Assembly (NCBI RefSeq): GCF_001955695.1
Contig: NZ_CP019236.1
Location: 3,224,001 to 3,288,000 of the forward strand
Length of the DNA stretch: 64,000 bases
Direction: 5' to 3'
DNA from: Rhodoferax koreense
Lineage (GTDB): Bacteria > Pseudomonadota > Gammaproteobacteria > Burkholderiales > Burkholderiaceae_C
Part shown: positions 19,665 through 29,851 of the stretch, in pieces
Layout of the letters: each line of letters opens with the position of its first letter
Position numbering within the stretch: position 1 is the first letter of the stretch
The notes under the pieces: model-generated
Databases searched by the model: none
What the model was told of the DNA's origin: nothing
What the model saw: only the letters and a program-made list of their open reading frames with translations
Made by a program: the position numbers and the translations under genes

Positions 19665-21089
19665 CTAACCAATCACTTCCGGCCACTCCGTATGAAAGAA
19701 CTGCCCCTCCGGCTTGTCGATCCGCTCATACGTATGCGCCCCGAAGAAGTCGCGCTGCGCCTGCAGCAAATTCGCCGACAGCCGCTCCGAGCGGTAGCTG
19801 TCGTAATAGGCCAGTGAAGCGCTGAAGGCCGGCACCGGGATGCCGTTGCTGACCGCCAGCGCCACCACTTCGCGCCAGTTCTGCTGCGTCTGGTTCAGCA
19901 GATCCTTGAAGAACGGCGCCAGCATCAGGTTCACCAGCGCCGGATCGGTGCGGTAGGCGTCGGTGATGCGGTTCAGGAAGCGCGCGCGGATGATGCAGCC
20001 GCCGCGCCAGATCGAGGCGATGCCGCCGAAGTCCAGGCCCCACTGCTTCTTCTCGCCCATGGTCTTGATCAGGTCGAAGCCCTGGGTGTAGCTGATGACC
20101 TTGGAGGCGTACAGCGCGTCGTGCACCTTGGCCACCAGGTCCTTCTTGGCCGCGCTGAGATCCGGCTTCGGACCTTGCAACTGTTGGCTCGCCACCACGC
20201 GCTGCTTCTTCTGCGAGGACAGCACGCGCGCTTCCACGGCGGCGTTGATGGTGCTGATGACGACGGCGTTTTCCGCGGCATTGATCAGCGTCCACTGGCC
20301 CGTGCCCTTCTGGCCGGCCTTGTCGAGGATCAGCTCCACCAGCGGCTGGCCGGTCTCCGGGTCCTTCTGCTCCAGCGCCTTGCCGGTGATCTGTATCAGG
20401 TAGCTCTGCAGGTCGCCCTCGTTCCACTCGTTGAAGATGGCGGCCATCTCGTCGGTGGTGAAGCCGGCCGCCTTGAACAGGCTGTAGGCCTCGCAGATGA
20501 GCTGCATGTCACCGTATTCGATGCCGTTGTGGATCATCTTCACGTAGTGGCCGGCGCCGCCGGGGCCGATGTGGATCACGCAGGGCTGGCCGTCGACCTT
20601 GGCGGCGATGCTCTCGAAGATCGGCTTCATCACCTCCCAGGTGGAGGCCGGGCCGCCGGGCATGATGGCCGGGCCCTTGCGCGCGCCCTCCTCGCCGCCG
20701 GACACGCCGGCGCCGATGAAGCGCAGGCCCTTGCTGCTGAGGTACGCGTCGCGGCGCTCGGTGTCGGTGTAGAGGCTGTTGCCGCCGTCGATGATGATGT
20801 CGTCCTTGTCGAGCAGCGGAATCAGTTGCTCGATCACCTGGTCCACCGGCGCGCCGGCCTTGACCATGATCTGGATCTTGCGCGGCAGCGCCAGGCTCTG
20901 CACGAAGGCCTCGAGCGTGTCGCAGCCCACCAGCTTCTTGCCCGGATTGGCAGCGACGAATTCGTCGGTCTTGTCGGTCGTGCGGTTGTACACGCTGACC
21001 TGGAAGCCGCGGCTTTCCACGTTCAGCACCAGGTTCTGGCCCATGACGGCCAGGCCAATCAATCCGAAATCGCTTTTCTTGCTGCTCAT
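19665..21089 (-). CDS. gnd: 6-phosphogluconate dehydrogenase, decarboxylating
   Basis: A 474-residue enzyme converting 6-phosphogluconate to ribulose 5-phosphate with NADP in the pentose phosphate pathway. Landmarks are the dinucleotide motif GLAVMGQNL (residues about 9-17), IIDGGNSLYTDTERR, the signature GVSGGEEGARKGPAIMPGG (about 128) and HNGIEYGDMQ (about 185). Length matches the long (GndA) type. The start at MSSKKSDFG with an AGAGA-like ribosome site is preferred; the longer frame extends into the divergent promoter region shared with the ABC-F gene. Confidence 0.95.
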   Translation of the reverse strand: MSSKKSDFGLIGLAVMGQNLVLNVESRGFQVSVYNRTTDKTDEFVAANPGKKLVGCDTLEAFVQSLALPRKIQIMVKAGAPVDQVIEQLIPLLDKDDIIIDGGNSLYTDTERRDAYLSSKGLRFIGAGVSGGEEGARKGPAIMPGGPASTWEVMKPIFESIAAKVDGQPCVIHIGPGGAGHYVKMIHNGIEYGDMQLICEAYSLFKAAGFTTDEMAAIFNEWNEGDLQSYLIQITGKALEQKDPETGQPLVELILDKAGQKGTGQWTLINAAENAVVISTINAAVEARVLSSQKKQRVVASQQLQGPKPDLSAAKKDLVAKVHDALYASKVISYTQGFDLIKTMGEKKQWGLDFGGIASIWRGGCIIRARFLNRITDAYRTDPALVNLMLAPFFKDLLNQTQQNWREVVALAVSNGIPVPAFSASLAYYDSYRSERLSANLLQAQRDFFGAHTYERIDKPEGQFFHTEWPEVIG

Positions 21090-21286
21090 GGTCTCTTTCT
21101 GGTGAAACATTTGAAACACTGGCGGGTTGTCAACCGCATTTTCCCCGAGGGCGAAAGCCCAAGTGCGTCGCGCCTGTAAAATCGAGGGCATCGGTCGGTG
21201 GTTTCATTCTAGGGGCCACGTTGCAGCCCCTTGCGGCAGCTGGGCCATCTCTTATCCTTCCGGCCGCCTTCTCGGCCCCCATTGCC

Positions 21287-23305
<2,019 letters not shown>

Positions 23306-23328
23306 TTCGGTTACGGTCCTACACGTCC

Positions 23329-23354
23329 GCTACATTTGAAGCGGCTACATTTGA
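23329..23354. repeat. Short direct repeat upstream of the glsB-type gene
   Basis: GCTACATTTGA occurs at 23329-23339 and again at 23344-23354, a 15-base period, in the 89-base gap before the GlsB/YeaQ-type gene. A TTGACA hexamer follows at 23361, but I see no well-spaced -10. It could be an activator site or a duplication. Confidence 0.4.
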
Positions 23355-23394
23355 TGCCGGTTGACACCCTATTCATTTGTATACAGGAGTTCGC

Positions 23395-23646
23395 ATGTTT
23401 TCTCTGATCGGCACCATCATCATCGGCTTCGTGGTCGGCCTCATCGCCCGTGCACTCAAGCCCGGCGACGACAAGCTCGGCTTGATCATGACCTCCATCC
23501 TCGGCATCGCCGGCGCCTTCCTGGCCAACTTCGTCGGCCAGAAAATGGGCTGGTACGGCGCCGGCCAAGCCGCCGGCTGGATCGCCTCGGTGGTCGGCGC
23601 CATCATCCTGCTGTTCATCTACAGCCTGGTCAAAAGCAAGACCTGA
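23395..23646 (+). CDS. GlsB/YeaQ/YmgE family stress-response membrane protein
   Basis: An 83-residue inner-membrane protein with three hydrophobic segments and glycine-rich GFVVGLIARAL, the transglycosylase-associated protein pattern. Homologues are often induced by stress or stationary phase; the molecular role is unclear. The ATG at 23395 is chosen because AGGAG lies five bases upstream; the in-frame ATG at 23377 has no such site. A 16-base gap separates it from the next gene, so the two are probably one transcript. Confidence 0.85.
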   Translation: MFSLIGTIIIGFVVGLIARALKPGDDKLGLIMTSILGIAGAFLANFVGQKMGWYGAGQAAGWIASVVGAIILLFIYSLVKSKT

Positions 23647-23662
23647 GCATCAGGTGACGGGC

Positions 23663-24217
23663 ATGGAATCCGCACTTCAACTCGCCGCCGGCGATGCCGC
23701 TTTGACGGACGCCGTGCGCCGCGCGCGCAAGCTGCTGCACCGCCGGGCCCTGGTGGCGGCCGCCGCCAGCGTGGTGCCCGTCCCTGGCCTGGACTGGGCG
23801 GTGGATGCCGCCCTGCTCTCCAAGCTCATTCCCGAAGTCAATGCGGTGTTCGGCCTCACGCCGGCCCAGCTCGACCAGCTCGACCCGCACAAACGCGACC
23901 AGGTGCAGAAGGCCGTGGCCCTGGTCGGCTCGGTGCTGATCGGCAAATTCATCACCAAGGACCTGGTGCTCAGGGCCGCCAAGACGGTCGGCATGCGCCT
24001 GACCACGCAGCAGGCGGCCAAGTACGTGCCCCTGGCCGGCCAGGCCGTGTCGGCCTTCATGGGCTACACCGCGATCCGTTACCTCGGCGAGGAACACCTG
24101 CGCGACTGCGTGCGGGTCGCCAAGTCGGCGCAATTGCTGCTGCCCGCGCCTGTTGGCGCCGTGACCACCGTGGCCAAGCGCCGCTTCGGTTTCGGCCGCC
24201 CTTCCTCGGCGCCCTGA
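23663..24217 (+). CDS. Conserved protein of unknown function, glycine/alanine-rich
   Basis: A 184-residue protein, mostly helical, with weakly hydrophobic stretches (ALVAAAASVVPVPGLDWAVD; LAGQAVSAFMGYTAIRYLGE) and a basic C-terminus. It resembles EcsC/YcjF-like membrane-associated proteins in the VPVPGLDW motif, but I cannot assign it. The ATG at 23663 follows AGGTGA by five bases; an in-frame GTG at 23654 overlaps that site. Being 16 bases after the small stress-response membrane gene suggests a shared transcript and perhaps a stress role. Confidence 0.6.
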   Translation: MESALQLAAGDAALTDAVRRARKLLHRRALVAAAASVVPVPGLDWAVDAALLSKLIPEVNAVFGLTPAQLDQLDPHKRDQVQKAVALVGSVLIGKFITKDLVLRAAKTVGMRLTTQQAAKYVPLAGQAVSAFMGYTAIRYLGEEHLRDCVRVAKSAQLLLPAPVGAVTTVAKRRFGFGRPSSAP

Positions 24218-24324
24218 CGCCGTTCCCGTCTGGACCCTGCTGGCCGCCATGGGCCGGCCTGGCCGTGCCTGCATCGGCCGAAACCGCCTTCGGCTGAACT
24301 GGCGGTTCGGAGCTTCTGACTCTA

Positions 24325-24344
24325 TACTGTGAATAACCACAGTA
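24325..24344. promoter_or_regulatory. LexA box of the imuA-imuB-dnaE2 cassette
   Basis: TACTGT, eight bases, ACAGTA: a perfect 6-bp dyad matching the CTGT-N8-ACAG LexA consensus. It ends 15 bases before the imuA ATG. A -10-like TATACT (24323-24328) overlaps it, so LexA binding would block RNA polymerase until SOS induction. Confidence 0.9.
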
Positions 24345-24359
24345 TTGAATCGCCTCCCG

Positions 24360-25229
24360 ATGTCCGCCTCCGCCATTCCCATCCTCGACAGCCTCTGGCG
24401 CGCCAGCGAAATGGGCAGGCCGGCGAACGTCACCACGCCATCGGGCCACCCGGGTCTCGACGCCGAGCTGCCCGGCGGCGGCTGGCCCGCGGGCCAGCTC
24501 AGCGAAGTGCTGCAGGCCCAGGCCGGCCTGCACGAATGGCGGCTGCTGCTGCCGGCCGTGCGGGCCGCGGCGGCGCATGGCGCGGTGGTGCTGATCGGCT
24601 GCCCGCACTGGCCCAACATGGCCGCCCTGGCCGGCCACGGCATTCCGCTGGCGCGCATGCTGGTGGTCGAGGCCGAGCGCCCGGCCGAACGGCTGTGGGC
24701 GGCCGAGCAAGCCCTGCGCTGCCGCGACCTGGCGGCGCTGCTGGTGTGGCTGCCGCAGGCGCGCGCCGAGCAGTTGCGCCGGCTGCAGTTCACCGGCCAG
24801 GCCGCGCACCAGCCGCGCGCGCCGCTGGCCTTCGTATTCCGCCCGCTGTCGGCGCAGCAGGATGCGTCGCCCGCGCCGTTGCGCCTGAGCCTGCGGCTCG
24901 ATGGCCGGCCGGCGCAGGCGGGTCAGGGCGCCCTGCCCGGCCTGGAGATCGAGATCTTCAAGCGCCGCGGGCCGCAGCAGGCCGCGCCGCTGCGCCTGCA
25001 GACCGCCCTACCGCCCGTGCTGGCCTTGTGGGCGGCGAGCCAGGCCCGGCCTGCGGTGCCGTCCACGACGGCCGACGAGCGGGCTGGCCGCATCGACAAC
25101 GTCGTGCCGCTGCCCACGCCTGCTCCGTCACCTCCGTCACCTCCGTCACCTTTGTCCCCTCCGGCCCCTTTGCCCCATGCCGCATCCCATGTGGTGGATC
25201 GCATTCGCCCCGTCGCCGCCTCCGCCTGA
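24360..25229 (+). CDS. imuA: SOS mutagenesis protein ImuA
   Basis: A 289-residue RecA/SulA-like protein of the ImuA family. Typical parts are HPGLDAELPGGGWPAGQLSE near the N-terminus, LIGCPHWPNMAALAGHGI and LLVWLPQARAEQLRRLQ. It works with ImuB and the polymerase DnaE2 in damage-induced translesion synthesis, probably as an adaptor. I start at ATG 24360; a TTG at 24345 abuts the LexA box. The tail (from about residue 240) is a low-complexity Pro/Ser stretch encoded partly by a 9-bp tandem repeat. The end overlaps the imuB start by about 40 bases. Confidence 0.85.
   Translation: MSASAIPILDSLWRASEMGRPANVTTPSGHPGLDAELPGGGWPAGQLSEVLQAQAGLHEWRLLLPAVRAAAAHGAVVLIGCPHWPNMAALAGHGIPLARMLVVEAERPAERLWAAEQALRCRDLAALLVWLPQARAEQLRRLQFTGQAAHQPRAPLAFVFRPLSAQQDASPAPLRLSLRLDGRPAQAGQGALPGLEIEIFKRRGPQQAAPLRLQTALPPVLALWAASQARPAVPSTTADERAGRIDNVVPLPTPAPSPPSPPSPLSPPAPLPHAASHVVDRIRPVAASA
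25123..25149. repeat. Three tandem copies of a 9-bp unit in the imuA tail
   Basis: CTCCGTCAC occurs three times in direct succession. The unit is a multiple of three, so copy-number change keeps the imuA frame and alters the length of its Pro/Ser tail. It lies about 30 bases before the imuB start. Confidence 0.7.
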
Positions 25230-26574
25230 ACCGGCCGCCGCCGAGGCGAGCCTGCAGGCCCTGAGCTGGTGGGCGCTGCAGTTCAGCCCGCGCGTGTGTG
25301 TGCAGGAAGGCTGCGTGCTGCTCGAGGTGTCGGCCAGCGAGCGGCTCTTCGACGGCCGGCGTGCGCTGCTGGAACGCCTGCGCGAACAGGCGGCCGACCA
25401 GGAAGTGCAGGCCATGGCGGCGGCGCCCACGGCGCTGGCCGCGCTCGGGCTGCTGCACGGCATGCCGCTGCCGGCAGTGCCCGATGCCGGGGATGGGCCG
25501 GAAGCGCCGCCGGGCCTGCGCCAGCTTCCGCTCGTCGACTGCCCCGCCCACCAACTGCGCGCCACGCTCGATGCGCTGCCCGTCTTCGCGCTGGCCGCGG
25601 CCCGGCCATTCGCGCCCACGCTGGTGCGCCTGGGCTGCGCCACGCTCGGCCCGTTGCGCGCGCTGCCGCGCGGCGGCATCTCGCGGCGTTTCGGCGCCGG
25701 GCTGCTGCGCGCGCTCGACCAGGCCTATGGCCTGGCGCCCGAAAGCTTCGACTGGACCGTGCTGCCCGAGCAGTTCCGCCTGCGGCTCGAATTCCTGGGC
25801 CGCATCGAAGTCGCGGCCGGCCTCATGTTCGGCGCGCACCGGCTGCTGCGCCAGCTCAAGGCCTGGCTGCTGGCGCGGCAATGCGGCGCCACCGGCGTGG
25901 TGCTGCATTGGGAGCATGACCTGCAGCGCCGCAGCGAAGCGCCGAGCGGCTCGCTCACCGTGCGCACGGCCGAGGCCACGCGCGACACCACGCACCTGGC
26001 ACGCCTGCTGGCCGAACACCTGGACCGCACGCCGCTGGCTGCGCCGGTGGTGGCCATCACGCTCGAGGCGATCGGCGTGGAGGCCCGGCCCGACGCCACG
26101 CCCAGCCTGCTGCCCGAAGACCAGGCGCAGGGCGAAACCCTGCAGCAGTTCATCGAGCGGCTGTCGGCGCGGCTCGGCCCGGCGAAAGTGCTGCGCCCCG
26201 AAGCTCTGGCCGACCATCGGCCACAGCGCAGCCAGGCCTGGCACCAGGCCGCAACCAGCGCGCCCGCCAGGAACACCGCACCCGCCTTTCCCGCCGCGCT
26301 GGCGCAGCAGCCGCCGTGGCTGCTGCGCCAGCCAATGGCCCTGGCACTGCTGGACGAGGCTCCACTGCTGCAGGGCCCGCTGACCCTGCTCGCCGGCCCG
26401 GAACGCATCGAAGCCGGTTGGTGGGACGGCGGCGACAGCCAAGCCGCTGACGCCACCGCGCGCGACTACTTCCTGGCCCGGAGCGAGCATGCGGGCCTGG
26501 TGTGGATCTACCGCGAGCGCAAGTCTTCCGAACATGCGCGGCAGGGCTGGTTCCTGCATGGTGTCTATGGTTGA
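25189..26574 (+). CDS. imuB: ImuB, Y-family polymerase-like protein
   Basis: A 461-residue ImuB. The palm/finger region (LQALSWWALQFSPRVCVQEG, ASERLFDGRRALLERL) and little-finger region are those of Y-family polymerases, but the acidic catalytic residues of the active enzymes are not evident, as is known for ImuB, which serves as a hub between the clamp, ImuA and DnaE2. I start at MWWIAFAPS (25189); an ATG four codons earlier (25177) is also possible. The gene overlaps imuA and its stop overlaps the dnaE2 start, so the three are translationally coupled under the LexA box. Confidence 0.85.
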   Translation: MWWIAFAPSPPPPEPAAAEASLQALSWWALQFSPRVCVQEGCVLLEVSASERLFDGRRALLERLREQAADQEVQAMAAAPTALAALGLLHGMPLPAVPDAGDGPEAPPGLRQLPLVDCPAHQLRATLDALPVFALAAARPFAPTLVRLGCATLGPLRALPRGGISRRFGAGLLRALDQAYGLAPESFDWTVLPEQFRLRLEFLGRIEVAAGLMFGAHRLLRQLKAWLLARQCGATGVVLHWEHDLQRRSEAPSGSLTVRTAEATRDTTHLARLLAEHLDRTPLAAPVVAITLEAIGVEARPDATPSLLPEDQAQGETLQQFIERLSARLGPAKVLRPEALADHRPQRSQAWHQAATSAPARNTAPAFPAALAQQPPWLLRQPMALALLDEAPLLQGPLTLLAGPERIEAGWWDGGDSQAADATARDYFLARSEHAGLVWIYRERKSSEHARQGWFLHGVYG

Positions 26575-29500
26575 GCCGTCATCTTCACCCGCCTACGCCG
26601 AGCTGCAATGCGTCACCAACTTCAGCTTTCACCGCGGCGCATCGCATGGCGAGGAACTCGTCGACCGGGCCAAGGCCCTGGGTTACAGCGCGCTGGCGAT
26701 CACCGACGAATGCTCGGTGGCCGGCGTGGTGCGGGCCCACGTCGAGGCCAAGAAACAGCAACTCAAGCTGCTGATCGGCGCCGAATTCAGGGTCCACACC
26801 CGCGGCCCGGCCGGCTGGTTCACGCTGGTGCTGCTGGCCTGCAACCGCACGGGCTACGGCCAGTTGTGCGAACTCATCACCGCGGCACGCGCCGGCCAGC
26901 AGCGCGGCGCCTACACACTGCACCAGGACGATTGGCCGCACCGGCTCGGCGACTGCGTGGCCCTGCTCTCGCCGCGGCGCGACCTGGCGCACACGGCCAC
27001 GCGCGAAGCCATCGTCGGCGCCGCGCTGTGGCTGCGCGAACATTTCGAACACCGCTGGCTGGCCCTCACGCAACTGCAGCGCATGGACGATGCGCTGTGG
27101 GAACACCAGTTGCGCGAGGCCGGCCGCCTCGCCGCCGTGCCGCTGGTGGCCACCGGCCAGGTGCAGATGCATGTGCGCAAGCGCAAGCGGCTGCACGACG
27201 TGCTCACCGCCGTGCGGCTGGGCCGGCCGCTGGCCGAATGCGGCTTTGCGTTCGCCCCCAATGCCGAGGCCCATCTGCGCCCGCGCGCGCAACTCGCCAC
27301 GCTGTACCCGGCCGACTGCCTGGCCGAGACGCTGCGCGTGGCCGCGCTGTGCCGCTTCAGCCTCGACGAACTCCGGTACGAATACCCGCACGAGGTGGTG
27401 CCCGATGGAGAAACCTCCGCCAGCTACCTGCGCCGCTGCACCTACGAAGGCTCGGGGCGGCGCTTTCCCGGCGGCATGCCGGCCGAGGTGCAGTTGCAGG
27501 TCGAGCGGGAACTCGCGCTGATCGGCGAGCTGCACTACGAAAAATACTTCCTCACCGTCTACGACATCGTGCGTTTCGCGCGCGAGAAAGACATCCTGTG
27601 CCAGGGCCGCGGTTCGGCCGCCAATTCGGCCGTGTGTTATTGCCTGGGCATCACCGAGGTGAATCCCGCGCAGACCTCCACCCTGTTCGAACGTTTCATC
27701 AGCAAGGAACGCAACGAGCCACCGGACATCGACGTGGACTTCGAACACCAGCGGCGCGAGGAAGTGATCCAGTACCTGTATGAAAAATACGGCCGCCACC
27801 GCGCCGCCCTGGTGGCCGCCGTGGCCTGCTACCGGCCGCGCAGCGCCTTGCGCGACGTGGGCAAGGCCCTGGGCATGCCGGCCGAAGACATCGACCGGCT
27901 GGCCAAGCACCAGCAGTGGTGGGACGGCCCGGAGGTGATGGGCGAGCGGCTGCGCGAACTCGGGCTCGACCCGGCTTCGCGGCGCGTGCAGTCGTGGCTC
28001 GACCTGACGCGCCAGCTCATCGGCTTTCCGCGCCACCTGTCGCAGCACAGCGGCGGCTTCGTGCTGTCTGGCGAAGCCATCACCAGCACCGTACCGGTGG
28101 TGCAGGCCGCGATGGAAAACCGCACCACCATCGAATGGGACAAGGACGACATCGACGCGATCGGCCTGCTCAAGGTCGACGTGCTGGCGCTGGGCATGCT
28201 GACTGCGCTGCAGCGCACGCTCAAGCTCAAGAGCGCCTGGGAAGGCGTCGACTTCTGCCTGCAGGACATTCCGCAGGACGACAAGCCCACCTACGCCATG
28301 ATCTGCCGCGCCGACACCGTCGGCGTGTTCCAGATCGAGTCGCGGGCGCAGCAGAGCATGCTGCCGCGCCTCAGGCCCGAGAAGTTCTACGACCTGGTGG
28401 TGGAAGTGGCTATCGTGCGGCCCGGGCCGATCCAGGGCGGCATGGTCCATCCCTACCTGCGCCGGCGCCAGGGCCTGGAGCCAGAAACCTATGCCAAGGA
28501 GGAATTGCGCGCCGCGCTCGGGCGCACCCTGGGCGTGCCGATCTTCCAGGAACAGGTGATGCAGATCGCGATGATCGCCGCCGGCTTCAGCGGCGGGGAT
28601 GCCGACGACCTGCGCCGCTCCATGGCCGCCTGGCGGCGCAAGGGCGGCATCGACAAGTTCTACCAGCGCATCGTCGACGGCATGGAAGCCCATGGCTACG
28701 AACGCGAATTCGCCGAGTCCATCTTCAAGATGATCGAAGGCTTCGGCGAATACGGCTTCCCCGAAAGCCATGCCGCGAGTTTCGCGCTGCTGGTCTACGC
28801 CAGTTCCTGGCTCAAATGCCACCACCCTGCCTTCTTCCTGGCGGCGCTGCTGAATTCGCAACCCATGGGCTTCTACAGCCCCTCGCAACTGGTGCAGGAC
28901 GCCAGGCGCCACCAGGTGCAGGTGCGCGCCGTCGACGTGATGGCCAGCGACTGGGAATCCACGCTGGAGCCGCTGTCGGACACCGAACACGATGTGCCCG
29001 CCGTGCGCCTGGGCCTGCAACTCGTCAGCGGCCTCCCCCAGGCCAGCGCCGCGCGCCTGGTCGAAGCCCGAAACACGGCCCTTTTTACCGATGCCGAAGA
29101 CCTGGCCCGCCGCGCGCACCTGGACAGCACCGACATGAACGCGCTGGCCGCGGCCGATGCGCTCATGAGCCTCAGCGGCCACCGCCGCCAGCAGGTGTGG
29201 GATGCGAGCGCCCTGCACGCCACGCCGCCGCTGCTGGCCGAGGCGCCGGTGTTCGAGGACTTCCTCGCGCTGCCCGAAGCCGAGGAAGGCGAGGAAATCC
29301 TGCACGACTACGACACCCTGGGCCTGACGCTGCGCCGCCACCCGGTGGCCCTGCTGCGGCCCTGGCTCGACCGGCACCGCGCGCTGTCTTCGGCGCGGCT
29401 TGCGAACCTGCCCAACGGCCGCCTGGTGCGCGCCTGCGGCCTGGTCACCACGCGCCAGCAGCCGGCCACGGCCAAGGGCACGGTGTTCGTCACGCTCGAG

Positions 29501-29701
29501 GACGAAACCGGCTGCGTCAACGTGATCGTCTGGAAAGACGTGCGCGATGCCCAGCGCCAGGCCCTGCTCGGCGCGCGCCTGATGGCCGTGGACGGCGTGT
29601 GGCAGCGCCAGGGCGAGGTGCGGCACCTGCTGGCGCGGCGGCTGATCGACGTGTCGAGGAAGCTGGGCACGCTGCCGGTGGCGAGCCGCAACTTCCGTTG
29701 A
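26558..29701 (+). CDS. dnaE2: Error-prone DNA polymerase III alpha subunit DnaE2 (ImuC)
   Basis: A polymerase of about 1047 residues of the DnaE2/ImuC family. It has an N-terminal PHP domain (YAELQCVTNFSFHRGASHGEE), a C-family polymerase core with catalytic aspartates in PPDIDVDFEHQRREEV (about 388-394), a helix-hairpin-helix region and a C-terminal OB fold (GTVFVTLEDETGCVNVIVW). It performs mutagenic translesion synthesis. It is shorter than replicative DnaE (about 1160 residues), as expected. Start is ATG 26558 or 26567; both overlap the end of imuB, so translation is coupled. Expression is expected to be SOS-induced. Confidence 0.9.
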   Translation: MVSMVEPSSSPAYAELQCVTNFSFHRGASHGEELVDRAKALGYSALAITDECSVAGVVRAHVEAKKQQLKLLIGAEFRVHTRGPAGWFTLVLLACNRTGYGQLCELITAARAGQQRGAYTLHQDDWPHRLGDCVALLSPRRDLAHTATREAIVGAALWLREHFEHRWLALTQLQRMDDALWEHQLREAGRLAAVPLVATGQVQMHVRKRKRLHDVLTAVRLGRPLAECGFAFAPNAEAHLRPRAQLATLYPADCLAETLRVAALCRFSLDELRYEYPHEVVPDGETSASYLRRCTYEGSGRRFPGGMPAEVQLQVERELALIGELHYEKYFLTVYDIVRFAREKDILCQGRGSAANSAVCYCLGITEVNPAQTSTLFERFISKERNEPPDIDVDFEHQRREEVIQYLYEKYGRHRAALVAAVACYRPRSALRDVGKALGMPAEDIDRLAKHQQWWDGPEVMGERLRELGLDPASRRVQSWLDLTRQLIGFPRHLSQHSGGFVLSGEAITSTVPVVQAAMENRTTIEWDKDDIDAIGLLKVDVLALGMLTALQRTLKLKSAWEGVDFCLQDIPQDDKPTYAMICRADTVGVFQIESRAQQSMLPRLRPEKFYDLVVEVAIVRPGPIQGGMVHPYLRRRQGLEPETYAKEELRAALGRTLGVPIFQEQVMQIAMIAAGFSGGDADDLRRSMAAWRRKGGIDKFYQRIVDGMEAHGYEREFAESIFKMIEGFGEYGFPESHAASFALLVYASSWLKCHHPAFFLAALLNSQPMGFYSPSQLVQDARRHQVQVRAVDVMASDWESTLEPLSDTEHDVPAVRLGLQLVSGLPQASAARLVEARNTALFTDAEDLARRAHLDSTDMNALAAADALMSLSGHRRQQVWDASALHATPPLLAEAPVFEDFLALPEAEEGEEILHDYDTLGLTLRRHPVALLRPWLDRHRALSSARLANLPNGRLVRACGLVTTRQQPATAKGTVFVTLEDETGCVNVIVWKDVRDAQRQALLGARLMAVDGVWQRQGEVRHLLARRLIDVSRKLGTLPVASRNFR

Positions 29702-29727
29702 GCCGCCGCGCCAACGTGCGCGCCACA

Positions 29728-29808
29728 TGGAATTGCTATCAAAAAGATATCGGGCTGCGCTGATTTGACCTGCGCAAAGGCCATTTTGGCTCTATGATTT
29801 TGCAACTC
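29728..29808. repeat. Dispersed intergenic repeat, first copy
   Basis: The segment between dnaE2 and the next gene contains GAATTGCTATCAAAAA, then GACCTGCGCAAAGGCC and TTTTGGC. I recall strings of this form as a repeated intergenic element of Comamonadaceae. By hand, 29747-29799 aligns without gaps to 56243-56295, inside the cysN 5' end, at 30 of 53 bases. It is more AT-rich than its surroundings. The rest of the 150-base gap holds no gene. Confidence 0.5.
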
Positions 29809-29851
29809 ATCCATTGAGCCGAAACGCCCCAATCGGCCAGCCGACTTCCTC

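Noticed and set aside
23361..23385. TTGACA followed by TATACA as a sigma-70 promoter for the stress membrane gene.
   Set aside because: The spacing is only 13 bases and the -10 would touch the ribosome binding site.
25123..25149. Tandem repeat as a CRISPR array.
   Set aside because: Unit is 9 bases with no spacers, and it lies inside a coding sequence.
26585..29728. A 1047-codon open frame antisense to dnaE2.
   Set aside because: The plus strand encodes clear PHP, polymerase and OB motifs; the antisense product has no recognisable domain.
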